Below are positions 26,947-35,740 of a stretch of DNA of 40,603 nucleotides, in pieces. A program made the translations under genes and the position numbers. The stretch spans positions 1 to 40,603 of IMG/VR virus record IMGVR_UViG_3300047997_000109, one strand, 5' to 3'. Source of the DNA: a virus. The notes beneath the pieces are model-generated. The model did not search any database and was not told the DNA's origin. It saw nothing but the letters and a program-made list of their open reading frames with translations. Numbering within the stretch: the stretch's first letter is position 1; the number at the start of each line of letters is the position of its first letter.

Positions 26947-28206
26947 ATGGCAGAATTTTTCATCGACGTTGGTAAGATTAAACTTACTTGGCAAGGCAAC
27001 TGGTCATCTTCCACAGACTATGTGGTTGATGATCTAGTATGGTATGACGACGGAAGTACCGTTAGTACTTACATTTGCGTTGCTGCACATACAAATCAAG
27101 GACCATCAGTCACTGGTACAGTAAACACTGGTTACTGGAATCTATTTGCTGGTGGTGGTCTCGCTGGTGGTTTGCAACCTGGTGGTACCACATCTAATCA
27201 GGTTCAGTATCGATCTGGTTTAGCACTGGGTGCTGAAGCTGGATTTACATTTGATCCTGCTACTGATCTTCTCTCAGTTCCTTCGATTGCAGTGACTGGT
27301 AGTGCTGCAGGATCTCCTGCATATGATCTGGATGTTACGGGAACGTTCCGTGCTAGTAGTATCTGGGAAGGTGCTAATCAGCTCACATATAATATTAGTG
27401 GACCTCAAATCACTAGTGGCACTATTGATAACGCAAGATTGCCTGCTACTATCACTGCCACTACTATAGCTTCTAGTACAGGATTTTCTGTTAAAACTAG
27501 TGGTTTGATGTTTGATTCAACCAATGATCGTGTTGGTGTTGGTACATCTGTGCCTGCTGTACGATTGGACGTTAAATCAATTGCAACTGCAACTGCAGAT
27601 GATGTAGTCGCTCGCTTTAGATCTGATCATACCAATGCATTTGGTACGTTCATTGAGGTGATGCCAAACACATCACAGGCACAAAAATCTGGTGTTCATT
27701 TACATAAAAACTCACTAAGAAATGAACCAGTTTCCTTGGTTAATGACGGTGGTGTCTTTACTTTATCTAATGCAGATACTAGTGCTCCTACGGTCAATAT
27801 GGATCTGGGTGGTACTAACAAGTTTATGCTGACCTCTGCTTTATTGCAAGTCAATACTCCAATTAGAATTAATGGTTGCTTTGATGAAGCTGTAAGTAAT
27901 GTTACTATCGCTTCTGGAGTAGTCGATCTTGATGCAACAACTGCTTCTGTGTTTACTATTACACGGACAGAGATCATCAGTTCTATGACTGTTACTCTAC
28001 CTGAAAACTCTCGTGCTGTCTCTATTACATTGGTAATGACATCTAACGGTAGTTACAGTGTAGCTTGGCCAACCAATACTAAATGGGCAAGTGGTACAAT
28101 TCCTACGATGTCCACAACTTCAGGTAGAATTGATGTTGTTACTCTATCTACTACTAACAATGGTCTTTCTTGGCTTGGTTTTGTTGGAGGATTAGATTTC
28201 CAATGA
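26947..28206 (+). CDS. Tail fibre protein with carbohydrate-binding-like N-terminus
   Basis: A 419-residue protein that begins directly after the previous stop. Residues 1-70 (VGKIKLTWQGNWSSSTDY, VVDDLVWYDDGS, STYICVAAHTN, TGYWNLFAGG) look like a small CBM5/12-type aromatic-rich module common at the start of cyanophage fibre proteins. The middle has fibre repeats: LDVTGTFRASSIWEGANQLT, DRVGVGTSVPAVRLDVKS. The end is a beta-rich domain (TITRTEIISSMTVTLPENSR ... WLGFVGGLDFQ). The paralogous N-terminus of the gene at 28875 suggests a shared attachment unit. It overlaps the next gene by four bases (ATGA). Confidence 0.75.
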   Translation: MAEFFIDVGKIKLTWQGNWSSSTDYVVDDLVWYDDGSTVSTYICVAAHTNQGPSVTGTVNTGYWNLFAGGGLAGGLQPGGTTSNQVQYRSGLALGAEAGFTFDPATDLLSVPSIAVTGSAAGSPAYDLDVTGTFRASSIWEGANQLTYNISGPQITSGTIDNARLPATITATTIASSTGFSVKTSGLMFDSTNDRVGVGTSVPAVRLDVKSIATATADDVVARFRSDHTNAFGTFIEVMPNTSQAQKSGVHLHKNSLRNEPVSLVNDGGVFTLSNADTSAPTVNMDLGGTNKFMLTSALLQVNTPIRINGCFDEAVSNVTIASGVVDLDATTASVFTITRTEIISSMTVTLPENSRAVSITLVMTSNGSYSVAWPTNTKWASGTIPTMSTTSGRIDVVTLSTTNNGLSWLGFVGGLDFQ

Positions 28207-28832
28207 GTCCTCCGATTGGTTTTTCAAAAGGTGTTATTTTTGCAGCAGGATCTGGTGGTGGTGGAGCTAATTTGGGTCCACTTTCTTGGAATTATGCTAA
28301 TAATGCGGCACTTCCTCAACAATCAACTGGATCTATAGTATCTTTTGTTATAGCAGAGAATGTTGATGTATATCGTTTAGATGGCAATCTCTTACCTGGA
28401 TTGTCATTAGGGACAAATGGAGCTTATGAGTTAGTTCTTTCTGGAACTACCTCAGCATTTGGATATGCAGGAAACCAGGTGAATGAGGGTAATAATTATA
28501 CTTTAAGAGCTTCAGATTTTGGGTCAACATTTAGTTTCACTATTACTATTGATGGTGAAACTAGAGACTTCACTCAAAGACAGATTGGTTCTACTCTAAT
28601 TGCTAAACAATTTGAATCGTATGGCACACCTAATGCAAGTTGGAGTGGATTAACATCGCAGCAGCAAGATGCAACTCAGACCATAACTGCATCCACTGGT
28701 GGATGTAATTCTGGATCACAATTACTATCTAATGGTGGTGTATCTGAAGTTACTGTAAATTCTAACAATGGTTCTTATGGCGACCCTTGTCAAGGCACGT
28801 ACAAACGTTGTTTTGTCTACTATACAATCTAA
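28203..28832 (+). CDS. Gly-rich small virion/fibre protein
   Basis: The frame is open from 28170, but ATG 28203 overlaps the preceding stop (ATGA) and is preferred, giving 209 residues. It starts with a hydrophobic/Gly segment (GFSKGVIFAAGSGGGGAN) that resembles the start of the 1391-residue protein downstream (FAAKGMMSSGGGG). The middle is beta-rich (IAENVDVYRLDGNLLPG ... FSFTITIDGETRDF), and the C-terminus carries three Cys (GGCNSG, DPCQG, KRCF) that could form disulphides. It is probably a fibre-tip or decoration protein; no specific family is recognised. Confidence 0.65.
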   Translation: MSPPIGFSKGVIFAAGSGGGGANLGPLSWNYANNAALPQQSTGSIVSFVIAENVDVYRLDGNLLPGLSLGTNGAYELVLSGTTSAFGYAGNQVNEGNNYTLRASDFGSTFSFTITIDGETRDFTQRQIGSTLIAKQFESYGTPNASWSGLTSQQQDATQTITASTGGCNSGSQLLSNGGVSEVTVNSNNGSYGDPCQGTYKRCFVYYTI

Positions 28833-28837
28833 TAGCC

Positions 28838-28845
28838 CATAAATA
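28838..28845 (+). promoter_or_regulatory. T4-type late promoter motif CATAAATA
   Basis: CATAAATA lies six bases after the previous stop and 29 bases before the ATG at 28875. It is identical to the motif before the giant protease gene, so these late genes probably share the gp55-type sigma factor. Confidence 0.6.
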
Positions 28846-28874
28846 AACTAAGAGAACAAGTATCCTTGAGTTAG

Positions 28875-29792
28875 ATGGCTCTCACAATCGATGTTGGCAA
28901 GATTAAAATTAAGTGGAGAGGTACTTACGCTGGTGCCACCGCTTATGAGATAGATGATGCCGTTAGTTATTATGACGGTGCTACTACCTCTGCATATATT
29001 TGTGTCACGGACACTACTGGAAACGTACCATCTACAAACAATGCGGTTGATTCGCACTGGGAATACTTAGCACGTGGTACTGAGTCTGCTTCAGGTGGTG
29101 ATGCAGATGGTCAAGTACAATATAAATCTGGCACTGGGTTTGGTGGAGAAACAGGATTCAGTTATGATGCTGCGACTGATACACTTACAGCACCCAATGC
29201 CACTATTACAGGTAATCTCACTGTCAGTGGAACAACTACAACAGTTGATACCACTAACACAACAATTGCAGACAACACAATTGTTCTGAACAGTGGTGAG
29301 ACTGGAGCTGGTGTTACTCACGCTGATGGTGTTGCTGGTGTCGAAGTTGAGCGAGGCACGTCACTAAACTCTAAAGTAGTATGGGATGAAAGTGCTGATT
29401 ACTTCACTCATTTGGTTGGATCAAATCCTGCTAGAGTTCACGTCGCATCTTATTCTGAAACTGTCGTTCTAGATTCAATTGGCACAGGCAATGTTTCTAT
29501 TGACCTGTCTCAGTCTGCTATCCATACAGTTAGTCTTACTGAGGATATTACCACTTTCCAGGTTACTGGAGAGCAAGCAGGTGCATCTACCAGCTTTGTT
29601 CTTGTGTTGACACAAGATAGTACTGGCGGTAGAACTGTTGATCTAAGTACATTTGTTGGCAGAACTGTTAAATGGGCAGGTGCAGTGGTTCCTACTGTTT
29701 CATCTAACCCTAACGCGACTGACATTTTCCTCTTTACCACATTTAACGGCGGTACTGTTTACTACGGGTTCACATCTGGTCAGGAGTTCTGA
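28875..29792 (+). CDS. Tail fibre protein, paralogous N-terminus
   Basis: A 305-residue protein. Residues 1-67 repeat the aromatic module of the gene at 26947: IDVGKIKIKWRGTYAGATAY, EIDDAVSYYDGATTSAYIC and a closing SHWEYLARG. A Ser/Thr-rich fibre segment follows (ATITGNLTVSGTTTTVDT, DNTIVLNSGETGAGV). The C-terminal ~110 residues form a beta-sandwich-like domain (TVSLTEDITTFQVTGEQAG ... TVYYGFTSGQEF), similar in style to the end of the 26947 protein. It is probably a fibre subunit attached by the shared N-terminal module. It precedes the 1391-residue gene by three bases. Confidence 0.75.
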   Translation: MALTIDVGKIKIKWRGTYAGATAYEIDDAVSYYDGATTSAYICVTDTTGNVPSTNNAVDSHWEYLARGTESASGGDADGQVQYKSGTGFGGETGFSYDAATDTLTAPNATITGNLTVSGTTTTVDTTNTTIADNTIVLNSGETGAGVTHADGVAGVEVERGTSLNSKVVWDESADYFTHLVGSNPARVHVASYSETVVLDSIGTGNVSIDLSQSAIHTVSLTEDITTFQVTGEQAGASTSFVLVLTQDSTGGRTVDLSTFVGRTVKWAGAVVPTVSSNPNATDIFLFTTFNGGTVYYGFTSGQEF

Positions 29793-29795
29793 TAA

Positions 29796-32700
29796 ATGCC
29801 TTTATTCGCAGCTAAAGGGATGATGTCGTCTGGTGGCGGCGGAAATTTCTATACCCTTGTAGAAGCAAAGCGCGACACACACGATAATTCCAGTTATAGA
29901 CAACCATCTGGAATGTATGATGTCGCCACCTCATCATCTGGTGAGGTGTACACTGTTAATGGAGAAAGAAATACTCTTACTGGTTTATACAACACTGTAG
30001 TTGCCAAGATTGGTGCTATTGGTGCTGTTTCTTGGCAGTATACATTTTCATCTGCCAATAATGTATATCCCTGTGCTTTAGCTTGTAACACAACAGACAA
30101 TAGTATCTTTGTCTGTTTTATGGTGACCACAAATGAGAACGGTGTCAATAACTATAACTTAAAGCGTTTTAATTATTCCAACGTTGGGTGGAATGACTCC
30201 ACCAATGATGCGACCTATCATATTATGAAGATCAGCTCTGCTGGTAACAGAGTATGGGAGAACATCTGGAATTCATCTAACTCTGCAACATATCCTGCAT
30301 CAATCAATAATCTCAACGTATCAAATAATTTTGAACACGCTAATGTGTTTGAGAATAGAAATGATACTAGCAGTGAGATGTGTACTGCCAAGATGGGTGC
30401 ACCTGATCTTAAGATTACTAAGGTAAGATCATATCGTGGTACTGGATTTGAATCAAGCGAACCTCGTCATCCTCAACAGGATACGATGCACGACTCTCAG
30501 AGTAACTTTGTTAATCCTACAACTGATAACCTAGTTAATCTTGGATATGCATTTGGTGGTGAAGAAAGCTATGAAGCATTCTCACTTGACGGTCCTGCAT
30601 TTGGTGGGCGTCCACAATCAACATCAAACATTGCAATTGATATTGCCAATGAGAAATTTTATATCCTAGTAGCAGGTAATGCTACCACTACAGATCTATC
30701 AAAGTCTCGTAGTACATTGCAAGCACTTCAGATTCCCTTCAATGGGGTAGCTGTGCAAGCGAAAGAATTAGTGTATCCTGGTGGGTGGGATCAGAATGCA
30801 AAGATCACCCTTGATAAAGATGGTAAGTTGTTGATTCCTTGGACTGGAACTAACAAAGAAGAATTATATAAGAACCAAACTGCTTCTAATTATCTCGGAC
30901 TATTTGATACTGGTACTACCACTGATAACATTAACACTGGCAACACTGGCGCATTTATGCGTGTTGACTGGGATAATGATGACTTTGATTTTACTTGGTA
31001 TGCTAAGGATGGTACTGCACCAGTCAAAGTTTGTAAGGTTGAACCAGAGCCTACATCAGAAGGTACAGTTTACGAATATGTTTCCACTGGTGGTCTAACT
31101 CCAGCACCAAACGTTATTCTTGGTAGATATACCGCTAGTAGAGATAATCAACCACAGTCTACTCGTGTACAGATAGGTCGTCACTCTAACCTTATTCAGC
31201 TGAATAAGAAGAACATTGGCACCAATGCAATTGATTGGGTAAGAACATTCTTTGCAGTTCCTAATTCTAGCATTAGGGATATGAACAACTACTTTAACAA
31301 TGGTAGTACTAATGATAGAGGCACTGCATTCACTGCAGATATCCACTTTGCTGATAGTAAGGTTTTTGCAAATGGTATCTATTACGTAGGAAACGTAGTT
31401 TTATCAAACCACGGTCCTTCAGGAAGTACATATACTAACAAACTTAGTTACTTTGGATTTGTTGCAAAAATCAAATTTGATGGAACTATTGATTACATCA
31501 GAGAAGTTAGAGGGCTGAAAGATGTAGTCTCAAGTCCAACTGAGAAACCTAAGTATGAGTACGAACCACTAACTGATGGTGGTGTGTTGTTGGATAGCAT
31601 TAACTTTGATGCGTTCAACAATATGATTCTCACTGCTCGTACGTTCAGTGATAGAATGATAGGTACAGTTGGTAACTACATTGATAATGTAATCCTCAAG
31701 CTGCCTCACAATGGTGACCTGATTGGTCCTATCCTTGTCGAAGATGCGGAGCATAATGTAACTAGAAGATTCTCATATACTCCTGCTAGTACTGTTAGAT
31801 GTTGGGAAGAAACAAAGTATGATACTACCATCACTAATGCTACTAACCTTGAAACATATAAGCTGCTAAGATGTTGTGCTCTGTGGAATACACACGCAAG
31901 CAATGCAACTAACCCCACAAGTCTTGGCAACGTAAGTACACAAGGAAATTACAATGCTTGGATGGCATCTGGTGCTAGATTAGTGACATTGGATAATGGT
32001 ACATATGCTGGTAGATTCTTATGGCAGGGACCAACAACTAACCTGCAGATTGATAGCACTTCCAATAGACAATGGGATCGTGCTGATCGTAGAAGCTCTT
32101 CTAACATCTTCTTACAAACATATGAAGAGACTACAGAGACTAGTGCAATTGAAGTACAGAAGTCTTGTGGTGCATATGTTTATGTTGACCAGACAGTTAA
32201 CACTGACAATGCAAAGACAGACTTCGATGTTTCTAGTTACGCCAAGTCTAATGCTGCTGGTGTTCTAGGTGATATACAAGAGATATCTAAGCAAGAGAAT
32301 TTCAATGCAATGGTATCTGTATCTCAGTATTGGGATGGTAACACTGGACTGCGCAAGCAATTGCTAACTCGTCACACTCCTACTGGTGGTGTTGAGTCTC
32401 GTATCTATGACACGGGCTTTAACACTTACCCTAAAGATGTATGTGTGGATGAAGTTGGTAACATCTATACAGTTGGTTGGACTGCTGATACAACTAACAG
32501 CAACAACTTTGGTTGTGGTTATATCACTTGTTACAATAAGGATATGACATTCCAGTGGGATTATCAGTATGTCAATTCTGATGCTACCACACTCGACACA
32601 GCAACAGAGAACTTCCAGATCCACGCTTGTGCTGTCACTTTAGATACATCTAATACTGCAGTATTGTTTATTGGTGGTCATTACTCACGAACCTCTAGTG

Positions 32701-33971
32701 GTACTAATACACAGTATGGAGCTATAGCTTCTATTCCTCTCAGTATTACTGGTTCAGGTGGTGCTACTGTTGTTGGTATGGGTAACAGCAGTGGAACTAT
32801 TCTACTGGGTGGTGCTCAATCAGGTAACGCTGTTGATGGTGTGTTTGGCATCGATGTTACTCAAGTCAATAGTACTGATGGCAACCGCTTGTATGTTGGT
32901 TACGCAGGTAAGACTTACGACAGTACAGGTACAACCACACGTGGTATGTACGGTGTAACTAAATGGAATGGAATTACTCCTGTTACAACTGCTAGTGAGA
33001 ACTGGGCATACATTGTTGGTGATGATCTAAGACTCTCGACATTTGCATTCAGCAAGGGTGTTGATGATTATGATAAACAGCTCAATGATTTCGGTCTTAA
33101 GTTTGCTGTTGGTGGTGATGAAACTCAAGCAGGTGACACCAATGCTGTTGTGATTGTTGGTAATATTAGAAGACGCGCTGGTGGTTCTAAGTCACATAAT
33201 GATGGTCCTCACAGCTCAACATCGTTTGTTATTAACAATGGTAATGGTGCTGACATCGTTAAAGACTTGCGCTTTGGATTTGTGGAAACTCCTGGAATCC
33301 AGCAATTGGATGATAACAGTGGTTCACGTGATGACAAGAGAGATAGTGAGTCTACTATCCAGACTGATGCTGTTAGCACGTTCTACACTAGAGGTTCGTA
33401 TCAAGATAGATTGTTTGCAGCATTGTCTGTCACCAATCAGTTCTCTCAGCTTGACTCATATGTGTTGGAGTTAACTACTGCATCACTGCCTGAGCGTACT
33501 AATGGATACAGAAGAACACCTGATGCTGCTAACATCACACGAGCAGGTAAGATCAGTACGTCTGGTATCACTCAACCAGGTGGTATTGCTGTACTTGGAC
33601 CACAATATGGTACATTGATGGTTGCATCAACCTGTGCTAACTCTGGTACTCCCAATGATCGTCAGATCTTGACTGCTAAGTTGCCCTTGGATATGTCTAA
33701 TAAAGATAGTGCATACACCGAGGTTGGTTCGCAGTTTGTATATTGGGATGCAACTGACTTCTCACTCACAATCACAGGTAAAGCTCTGTTTTCTATCGAA
33801 CTGGATCAACTTGGCACAGCATCATACTATGATGGGACTAGATTCTACTGGGGTAGCACCAGTGCAAATGGATCGTGGTCAACGTATGCTGGTAACACCG
33901 TAGCTAATGTGGATAACGAAGGAACATTCACGGTTCGCACAAAAGACTTGCAACAATACAAGCAGTCGTGA
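29796..33971 (+). CDS. Large virion protein, beta-propeller-like
   Basis: A 1391-residue protein. It begins FAAKGMMSSGGGGNFYTLVE and contains blade-like segments such as SSSGEVYTVNGERN ... GAVSWQYTF and EVGNIYTVGWTADTTNSNN ... KDMTFQWDYQY, which recall SBBP/beta-propeller repeats. Beta-rich, Gly/Asn-rich sequence with few charged runs is typical of large exposed virion proteins. The C-terminus ends SYYDGTRFYWGST ... TKDLQQYKQS. No enzyme motif is recognised. It closes the late structural block; the next gene is 28 bases downstream behind a sigma70-like promoter. Confidence 0.7.
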   Translation: MPLFAAKGMMSSGGGGNFYTLVEAKRDTHDNSSYRQPSGMYDVATSSSGEVYTVNGERNTLTGLYNTVVAKIGAIGAVSWQYTFSSANNVYPCALACNTTDNSIFVCFMVTTNENGVNNYNLKRFNYSNVGWNDSTNDATYHIMKISSAGNRVWENIWNSSNSATYPASINNLNVSNNFEHANVFENRNDTSSEMCTAKMGAPDLKITKVRSYRGTGFESSEPRHPQQDTMHDSQSNFVNPTTDNLVNLGYAFGGEESYEAFSLDGPAFGGRPQSTSNIAIDIANEKFYILVAGNATTTDLSKSRSTLQALQIPFNGVAVQAKELVYPGGWDQNAKITLDKDGKLLIPWTGTNKEELYKNQTASNYLGLFDTGTTTDNINTGNTGAFMRVDWDNDDFDFTWYAKDGTAPVKVCKVEPEPTSEGTVYEYVSTGGLTPAPNVILGRYTASRDNQPQSTRVQIGRHSNLIQLNKKNIGTNAIDWVRTFFAVPNSSIRDMNNYFNNGSTNDRGTAFTADIHFADSKVFANGIYYVGNVVLSNHGPSGSTYTNKLSYFGFVAKIKFDGTIDYIREVRGLKDVVSSPTEKPKYEYEPLTDGGVLLDSINFDAFNNMILTARTFSDRMIGTVGNYIDNVILKLPHNGDLIGPILVEDAEHNVTRRFSYTPASTVRCWEETKYDTTITNATNLETYKLLRCCALWNTHASNATNPTSLGNVSTQGNYNAWMASGARLVTLDNGTYAGRFLWQGPTTNLQIDSTSNRQWDRADRRSSSNIFLQTYEETTETSAIEVQKSCGAYVYVDQTVNTDNAKTDFDVSSYAKSNAAGVLGDIQEISKQENFNAMVSVSQYWDGNTGLRKQLLTRHTPTGGVESRIYDTGFNTYPKDVCVDEVGNIYTVGWTADTTNSNNFGCGYITCYNKDMTFQWDYQYVNSDATTLDTATENFQIHACAVTLDTSNTAVLFIGGHYSRTSSGTNTQYGAIASIPLSITGSGGATVVGMGNSSGTILLGGAQSGNAVDGVFGIDVTQVNSTDGNRLYVGYAGKTYDSTGTTTRGMYGVTKWNGITPVTTASENWAYIVGDDLRLSTFAFSKGVDDYDKQLNDFGLKFAVGGDETQAGDTNAVVIVGNIRRRAGGSKSHNDGPHSSTSFVINNGNGADIVKDLRFGFVETPGIQQLDDNSGSRDDKRDSESTIQTDAVSTFYTRGSYQDRLFAALSVTNQFSQLDSYVLELTTASLPERTNGYRRTPDAANITRAGKISTSGITQPGGIAVLGPQYGTLMVASTCANSGTPNDRQILTAKLPLDMSNKDSAYTEVGSQFVYWDATDFSLTITGKALFSIELDQLGTASYYDGTRFYWGSTSANGSWSTYAGNTVANVDNEGTFTVRTKDLQQYKQS

Positions 33972-33977
33972 TATAAT
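33948..33977 (+). promoter_or_regulatory. Sigma70-like promoter TTGCAA-18-TATAAT
   Basis: TTGCAA at 33948-33953 and TATAAT at 33972-33977 are separated by 18 bases. The -10 box lies 28 bases before the ATG of the next gene, the usual distance in this right-hand gene cluster. It probably starts an early transcript at the end of the late block. Confidence 0.6.
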
Positions 33978-33999
33978 GTGTGCGTTGCTAAAAAAGTAA

Positions 34000-34245
34000 A
34001 TGGGCGCACATTCTATTCCTCAACCAACCGAAGATATGATGCAATGTCGTGAGATTTCTCTCACGTTGGAGGAGCGGGGTCATCTTAAAGAGATGATCCG
34101 AACCTATCGTACTATGTTCTCTGAACAGATGGTTGCATTGAAGTTTAGTGAATCTACTGATATGCAAAAGCGTGAGGTGTTTCGTACAGTTCAACTACGA
34201 TACAGCGATTCCATCCTAAACAAATTAATTAGTGCCGATTCGTGA
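34000..34245 (+). CDS. Small unknown helical protein
   Basis: An 81-residue protein starts at ATG 34000, 28 bases after a TATAAT box. It is predicted mostly helical and charged (SLTLEERGHLKEMIRTYRTM, KFSESTDMQKREVFRTVQLR). No domain is recognised; a small regulator or inhibitor is possible. It is followed within ten bases by a strong intrinsic terminator, so it looks like a single-gene transcription unit. Confidence 0.7.
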   Translation: MGAHSIPQPTEDMMQCREISLTLEERGHLKEMIRTYRTMFSEQMVALKFSESTDMQKREVFRTVQLRYSDSILNKLISADS

Positions 34246-34253
34246 ACTGTCCA

Positions 34254-34278
34254 CCCCTGCCACTGGCGGGGGTTTTTT
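34254..34278 (+). terminator. Rho-independent terminator
   Basis: An eight-pair GC-rich stem (34254-34261 with 34265-34272; one G-T pair) with a three-base ACT loop is followed directly by six T (34273-34278). It is the clearest terminator in the window and sits just after the 34000 gene. Confidence 0.9.
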
Positions 34279-34282
34279 GTTG

Positions 34283-34288
34283 TATACT
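34283..34288 (+). promoter_or_regulatory. -10-like box TATACT
   Basis: TATACT follows the terminator by four bases and lies 27 bases before the GTG start at 34310, matching the distance seen for its neighbours. No good -35 box is visible, since the terminator occupies that region. Confidence 0.4.
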
Positions 34289-34309
34289 ATGATCATTCGC
34301 AATTGACCT

Positions 34310-34567
34310 GTGACACAAGGCACCCTCCCTCCTCGCCACACACTCAGCGTCAAGGATGCTGCTGCTCTTGAACCCTTCTACCGTGCTCAGCGTGCTCACA
34401 AACCTGCACAGACGTGGAGACAGCTCCGTAAGCGTGGTGCTGTACCAAAACCACAAGAGGATCCCTCACTCAAGTTTTTGTGTGATGCATTCAATTCTGC
34501 CTACGATGCTGAGCTAGACTACGGCAAGGTGACCAGTTCAGAAGGTGGCACAGACACCGATGACTGA
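34310..34567 (+). CDS. Small basic unknown protein, GTG start
   Basis: An 85-residue protein starts at GTG 34310 (first residues MTQGTLPPRHTLSVKDAA). The start is supported by a -10-like box 27 bases upstream. The first 60 residues are basic (RAQRAHKPAQTWRQLRKRGA), which could suit nucleic-acid or protein binding, and the tail is acidic (SSEGGTDTDD). No family is recognised. Codons are more C/G-rich than in the fibre genes, like the rest of this right-hand cluster. Confidence 0.6.
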   Translation: MTQGTLPPRHTLSVKDAAALEPFYRAQRAHKPAQTWRQLRKRGAVPKPQEDPSLKFLCDAFNSAYDAELDYGKVTSSEGGTDTDD

Positions 34568-34581
34568 CCACCCATCAGCTG

Positions 34582-34587
34582 TATAAT
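34582..34587 (+). promoter_or_regulatory. -10 box TATAAT
   Basis: A perfect TATAAT lies 31 bases before the ATG at 34613, just after the previous stop. No clear -35 is visible. GAGGG in the leader provides a Shine-Dalgarno site. Confidence 0.5.
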
Positions 34588-34612
34588 ACAAAGGTAATCG
34601 AGGGACAACGCA

Positions 34613-34981
34613 ATGACCACTGACTTCGCTACATACTGCGCAGCACAAGATGCTCGCAACACCAACCAACTCAACGTCACTAAGTATGGTTTGATGTTGT
34701 GCGATGCACTGCAACAGTCTCATCAGCGTTCACATCCTAATGGTCAGAACTATTCTTATGCGTTGATCTCTTCTGGTCGTAAGTATCACAAAGTGATGCA
34801 GTGCGTCAATGGTCAAACTGAATCAGTGCACGCATTCATTGACAAGAAGACAGGTGAAGTATACAAGCCAGCATCATACAAAGCACCTGCTAAGGGTGTG
34901 CGCTTTAATCTCTTAATCATCACCGAGCGTGAGTGGTTGTTTGAGAATTGTGACTGGGCAGGTGGTTACCTGTATCGTTGA
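34613..34981 (+). CDS. Unknown protein of the cyanophage small-gene cluster
   Basis: A 122-residue protein starts at ATG 34613, 31 bases after a TATAAT box and behind a GAGGG ribosome-binding site. The central part is conserved-looking: SGRKYHKVMQCVNGQTESVH then AFIDKKTGEVYKPASYKAP, a strand-rich unit with a KKTGEVYKP hairpin. I recognise the general type from T4-like cyanophages but not a function. Its stop overlaps the TTGACA -35 box of the next promoter. Confidence 0.7.
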   Translation: MTTDFATYCAAQDARNTNQLNVTKYGLMLCDALQQSHQRSHPNGQNYSYALISSGRKYHKVMQCVNGQTESVHAFIDKKTGEVYKPASYKAPAKGVRFNLLIITEREWLFENCDWAGGYLYR

Positions 34982-35006
34982 CATTCAAACTATTTTCTAT
35001 TAAACT
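34978..35006 (+). promoter_or_regulatory. Sigma70-like promoter TTGACA-17-TAAACT
   Basis: A perfect TTGACA (34978-34983) is separated by 17 bases from TAAACT (35001-35006). The TTG of the -35 box also opens the reading frame of the next gene and could be mistaken for its start codon. The promoter reading places the start at ATG 35020, leaving a very short leader. Confidence 0.55.
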
Positions 35007-35019
35007 ATCCCTTGATCCA

Positions 35020-35277
35020 ATGATTGCACGTATTGTGACCAAAACCATCCTTGAGCGTGACGGTTTCCGCTTTGTCTCGTGTGGCACACTAGAGAATGGT
35101 GAGCCTGACTATCGTCTGCAAGAGAAGAGAGAATATAGTAACCATTGGCACGATGTATACTATTTTGACAATCAGATGCAATGTCTACTTGCAATGGAAG
35201 ATGCAGAGTATCCTAAATGGTTGACAGGTAAGAGCTGTTATGTCAAAGATACTATCACTGCACCTATTCACAGCTGA
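35020..35277 (+). CDS. Small unknown protein
   Basis: The frame is open from TTG 34978, but that TTG lies in a -35 box, so ATG 35020 is preferred (85 residues, MIARIVTKTILERDGFRFVS). The sequence alternates strands and charged turns (CGTLENGEPDYRLQEKREYS) and has a Trp/His/Tyr patch (NHWHDVYYFDN). No domain is recognised. Its stop overlaps the next ATG (TGATG), indicating coupled translation. Confidence 0.6.
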   Translation: MIARIVTKTILERDGFRFVSCGTLENGEPDYRLQEKREYSNHWHDVYYFDNQMQCLLAMEDAEYPKWLTGKSCYVKDTITAPIHS

Positions 35278-35564
35278 TGTTTGAGATTGGAGACTGGTTA
35301 GATGTCCCCCACTGTAACATCAGTGGTATGGTATGGTTTGTGGATGATGATTACATCACCGTCACCATCAAATGTGAGCTCCAAGATGAATTTGCACGCT
35401 GTCCCTATAACATTACGTGTGTAGTCGTACCACGTTATAAATGGAAGGAATGCGTGGTACATCCCGAAAAAAAGATCACTTCACTTACACAATTGCACAA
35501 GGTCTATGTTGGTACCTCAGAAGAACGAACTCTTGCATCTCAAGATACAAGCTGTAATGCGTGA
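35277..35564 (+). CDS. Small unknown Cys-containing protein
   Basis: A 95-residue protein starts at ATG 35277, overlapping the previous stop. It is beta-rich (GMVWFVDDDYITVTIKCEL, YNITCVVVPRYKWKECVV) with five Cys. The SH3-like pattern of short strands is suggestive only. The last 59 bases overlap the next reading frame if that gene starts at 35506. Confidence 0.6.
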   Translation: MFEIGDWLDVPHCNISGMVWFVDDDYITVTIKCELQDEFARCPYNITCVVVPRYKWKECVVHPEKKITSLTQLHKVYVGTSEERTLASQDTSCNA

Positions 35565-35703
35565 GCACAACTTTGAAGACTCTGAACTCAAGTATCTTGG
35601 TATACAAGAGCAAGAGAATGGCACCCCTAATCATTATTATATGATTGCTGGTGAGCATCGTGTGAGTGTAGATCAGATTGAAGACTTCGAGCAGGTCTCG
35701 TGA
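35506..35703 (+). CDS. Small unknown protein, overlapping start
   Basis: ATG 35506 gives 65 residues with a natural helical start (VPQKNELLHLKIQAVMREHN); ATG 35557, which overlaps the previous stop region more tightly, would give 48 residues. The rest reads FEDSELKYLGIQEQENG ... YYMIAGEHRVSVDQIEDFEQ, plausible for a small soluble domain. Function unknown. A perfect inverted repeat (GGTCTC/GAGACC) spans its stop codon. Confidence 0.5.
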   Translation: MLVPQKNELLHLKIQAVMREHNFEDSELKYLGIQEQENGTPNHYYMIAGEHRVSVDQIEDFEQVS

Positions 35704-35717
35704 GACCCCTCTATAAT
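35694..35717 (+). promoter_or_regulatory. Inverted repeat next to a TATAAT -10 box
   Basis: GGTCTC-GT-GAGACC (35694-35707) is a perfect six-pair palindrome, followed after four bases by TATAAT (35712-35717). The -10 box is 29 bases before the lysozyme ATG. The palindrome sits in the usual -15 to -30 region and could be an operator; no -35 box is visible. Its stem is too short and lacks the T-run needed for a terminator. Confidence 0.45.
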
Positions 35718-35740
35718 CCCCTACAACACCCCTAGAACCT

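Noticed and set aside
29791-29798. GATAAATG as a late promoter
   Set aside because: It overlaps the ATG of the gene it would drive, so no leader is left, and it deviates from the octamer at the last base.
34978-35019. TTG at 34978 as start codon, giving a 99-residue protein
   Set aside because: The TTG is part of a perfect TTGACA -35 box with a fitting -10 box; ATG 35020 lies after the expected transcription start.
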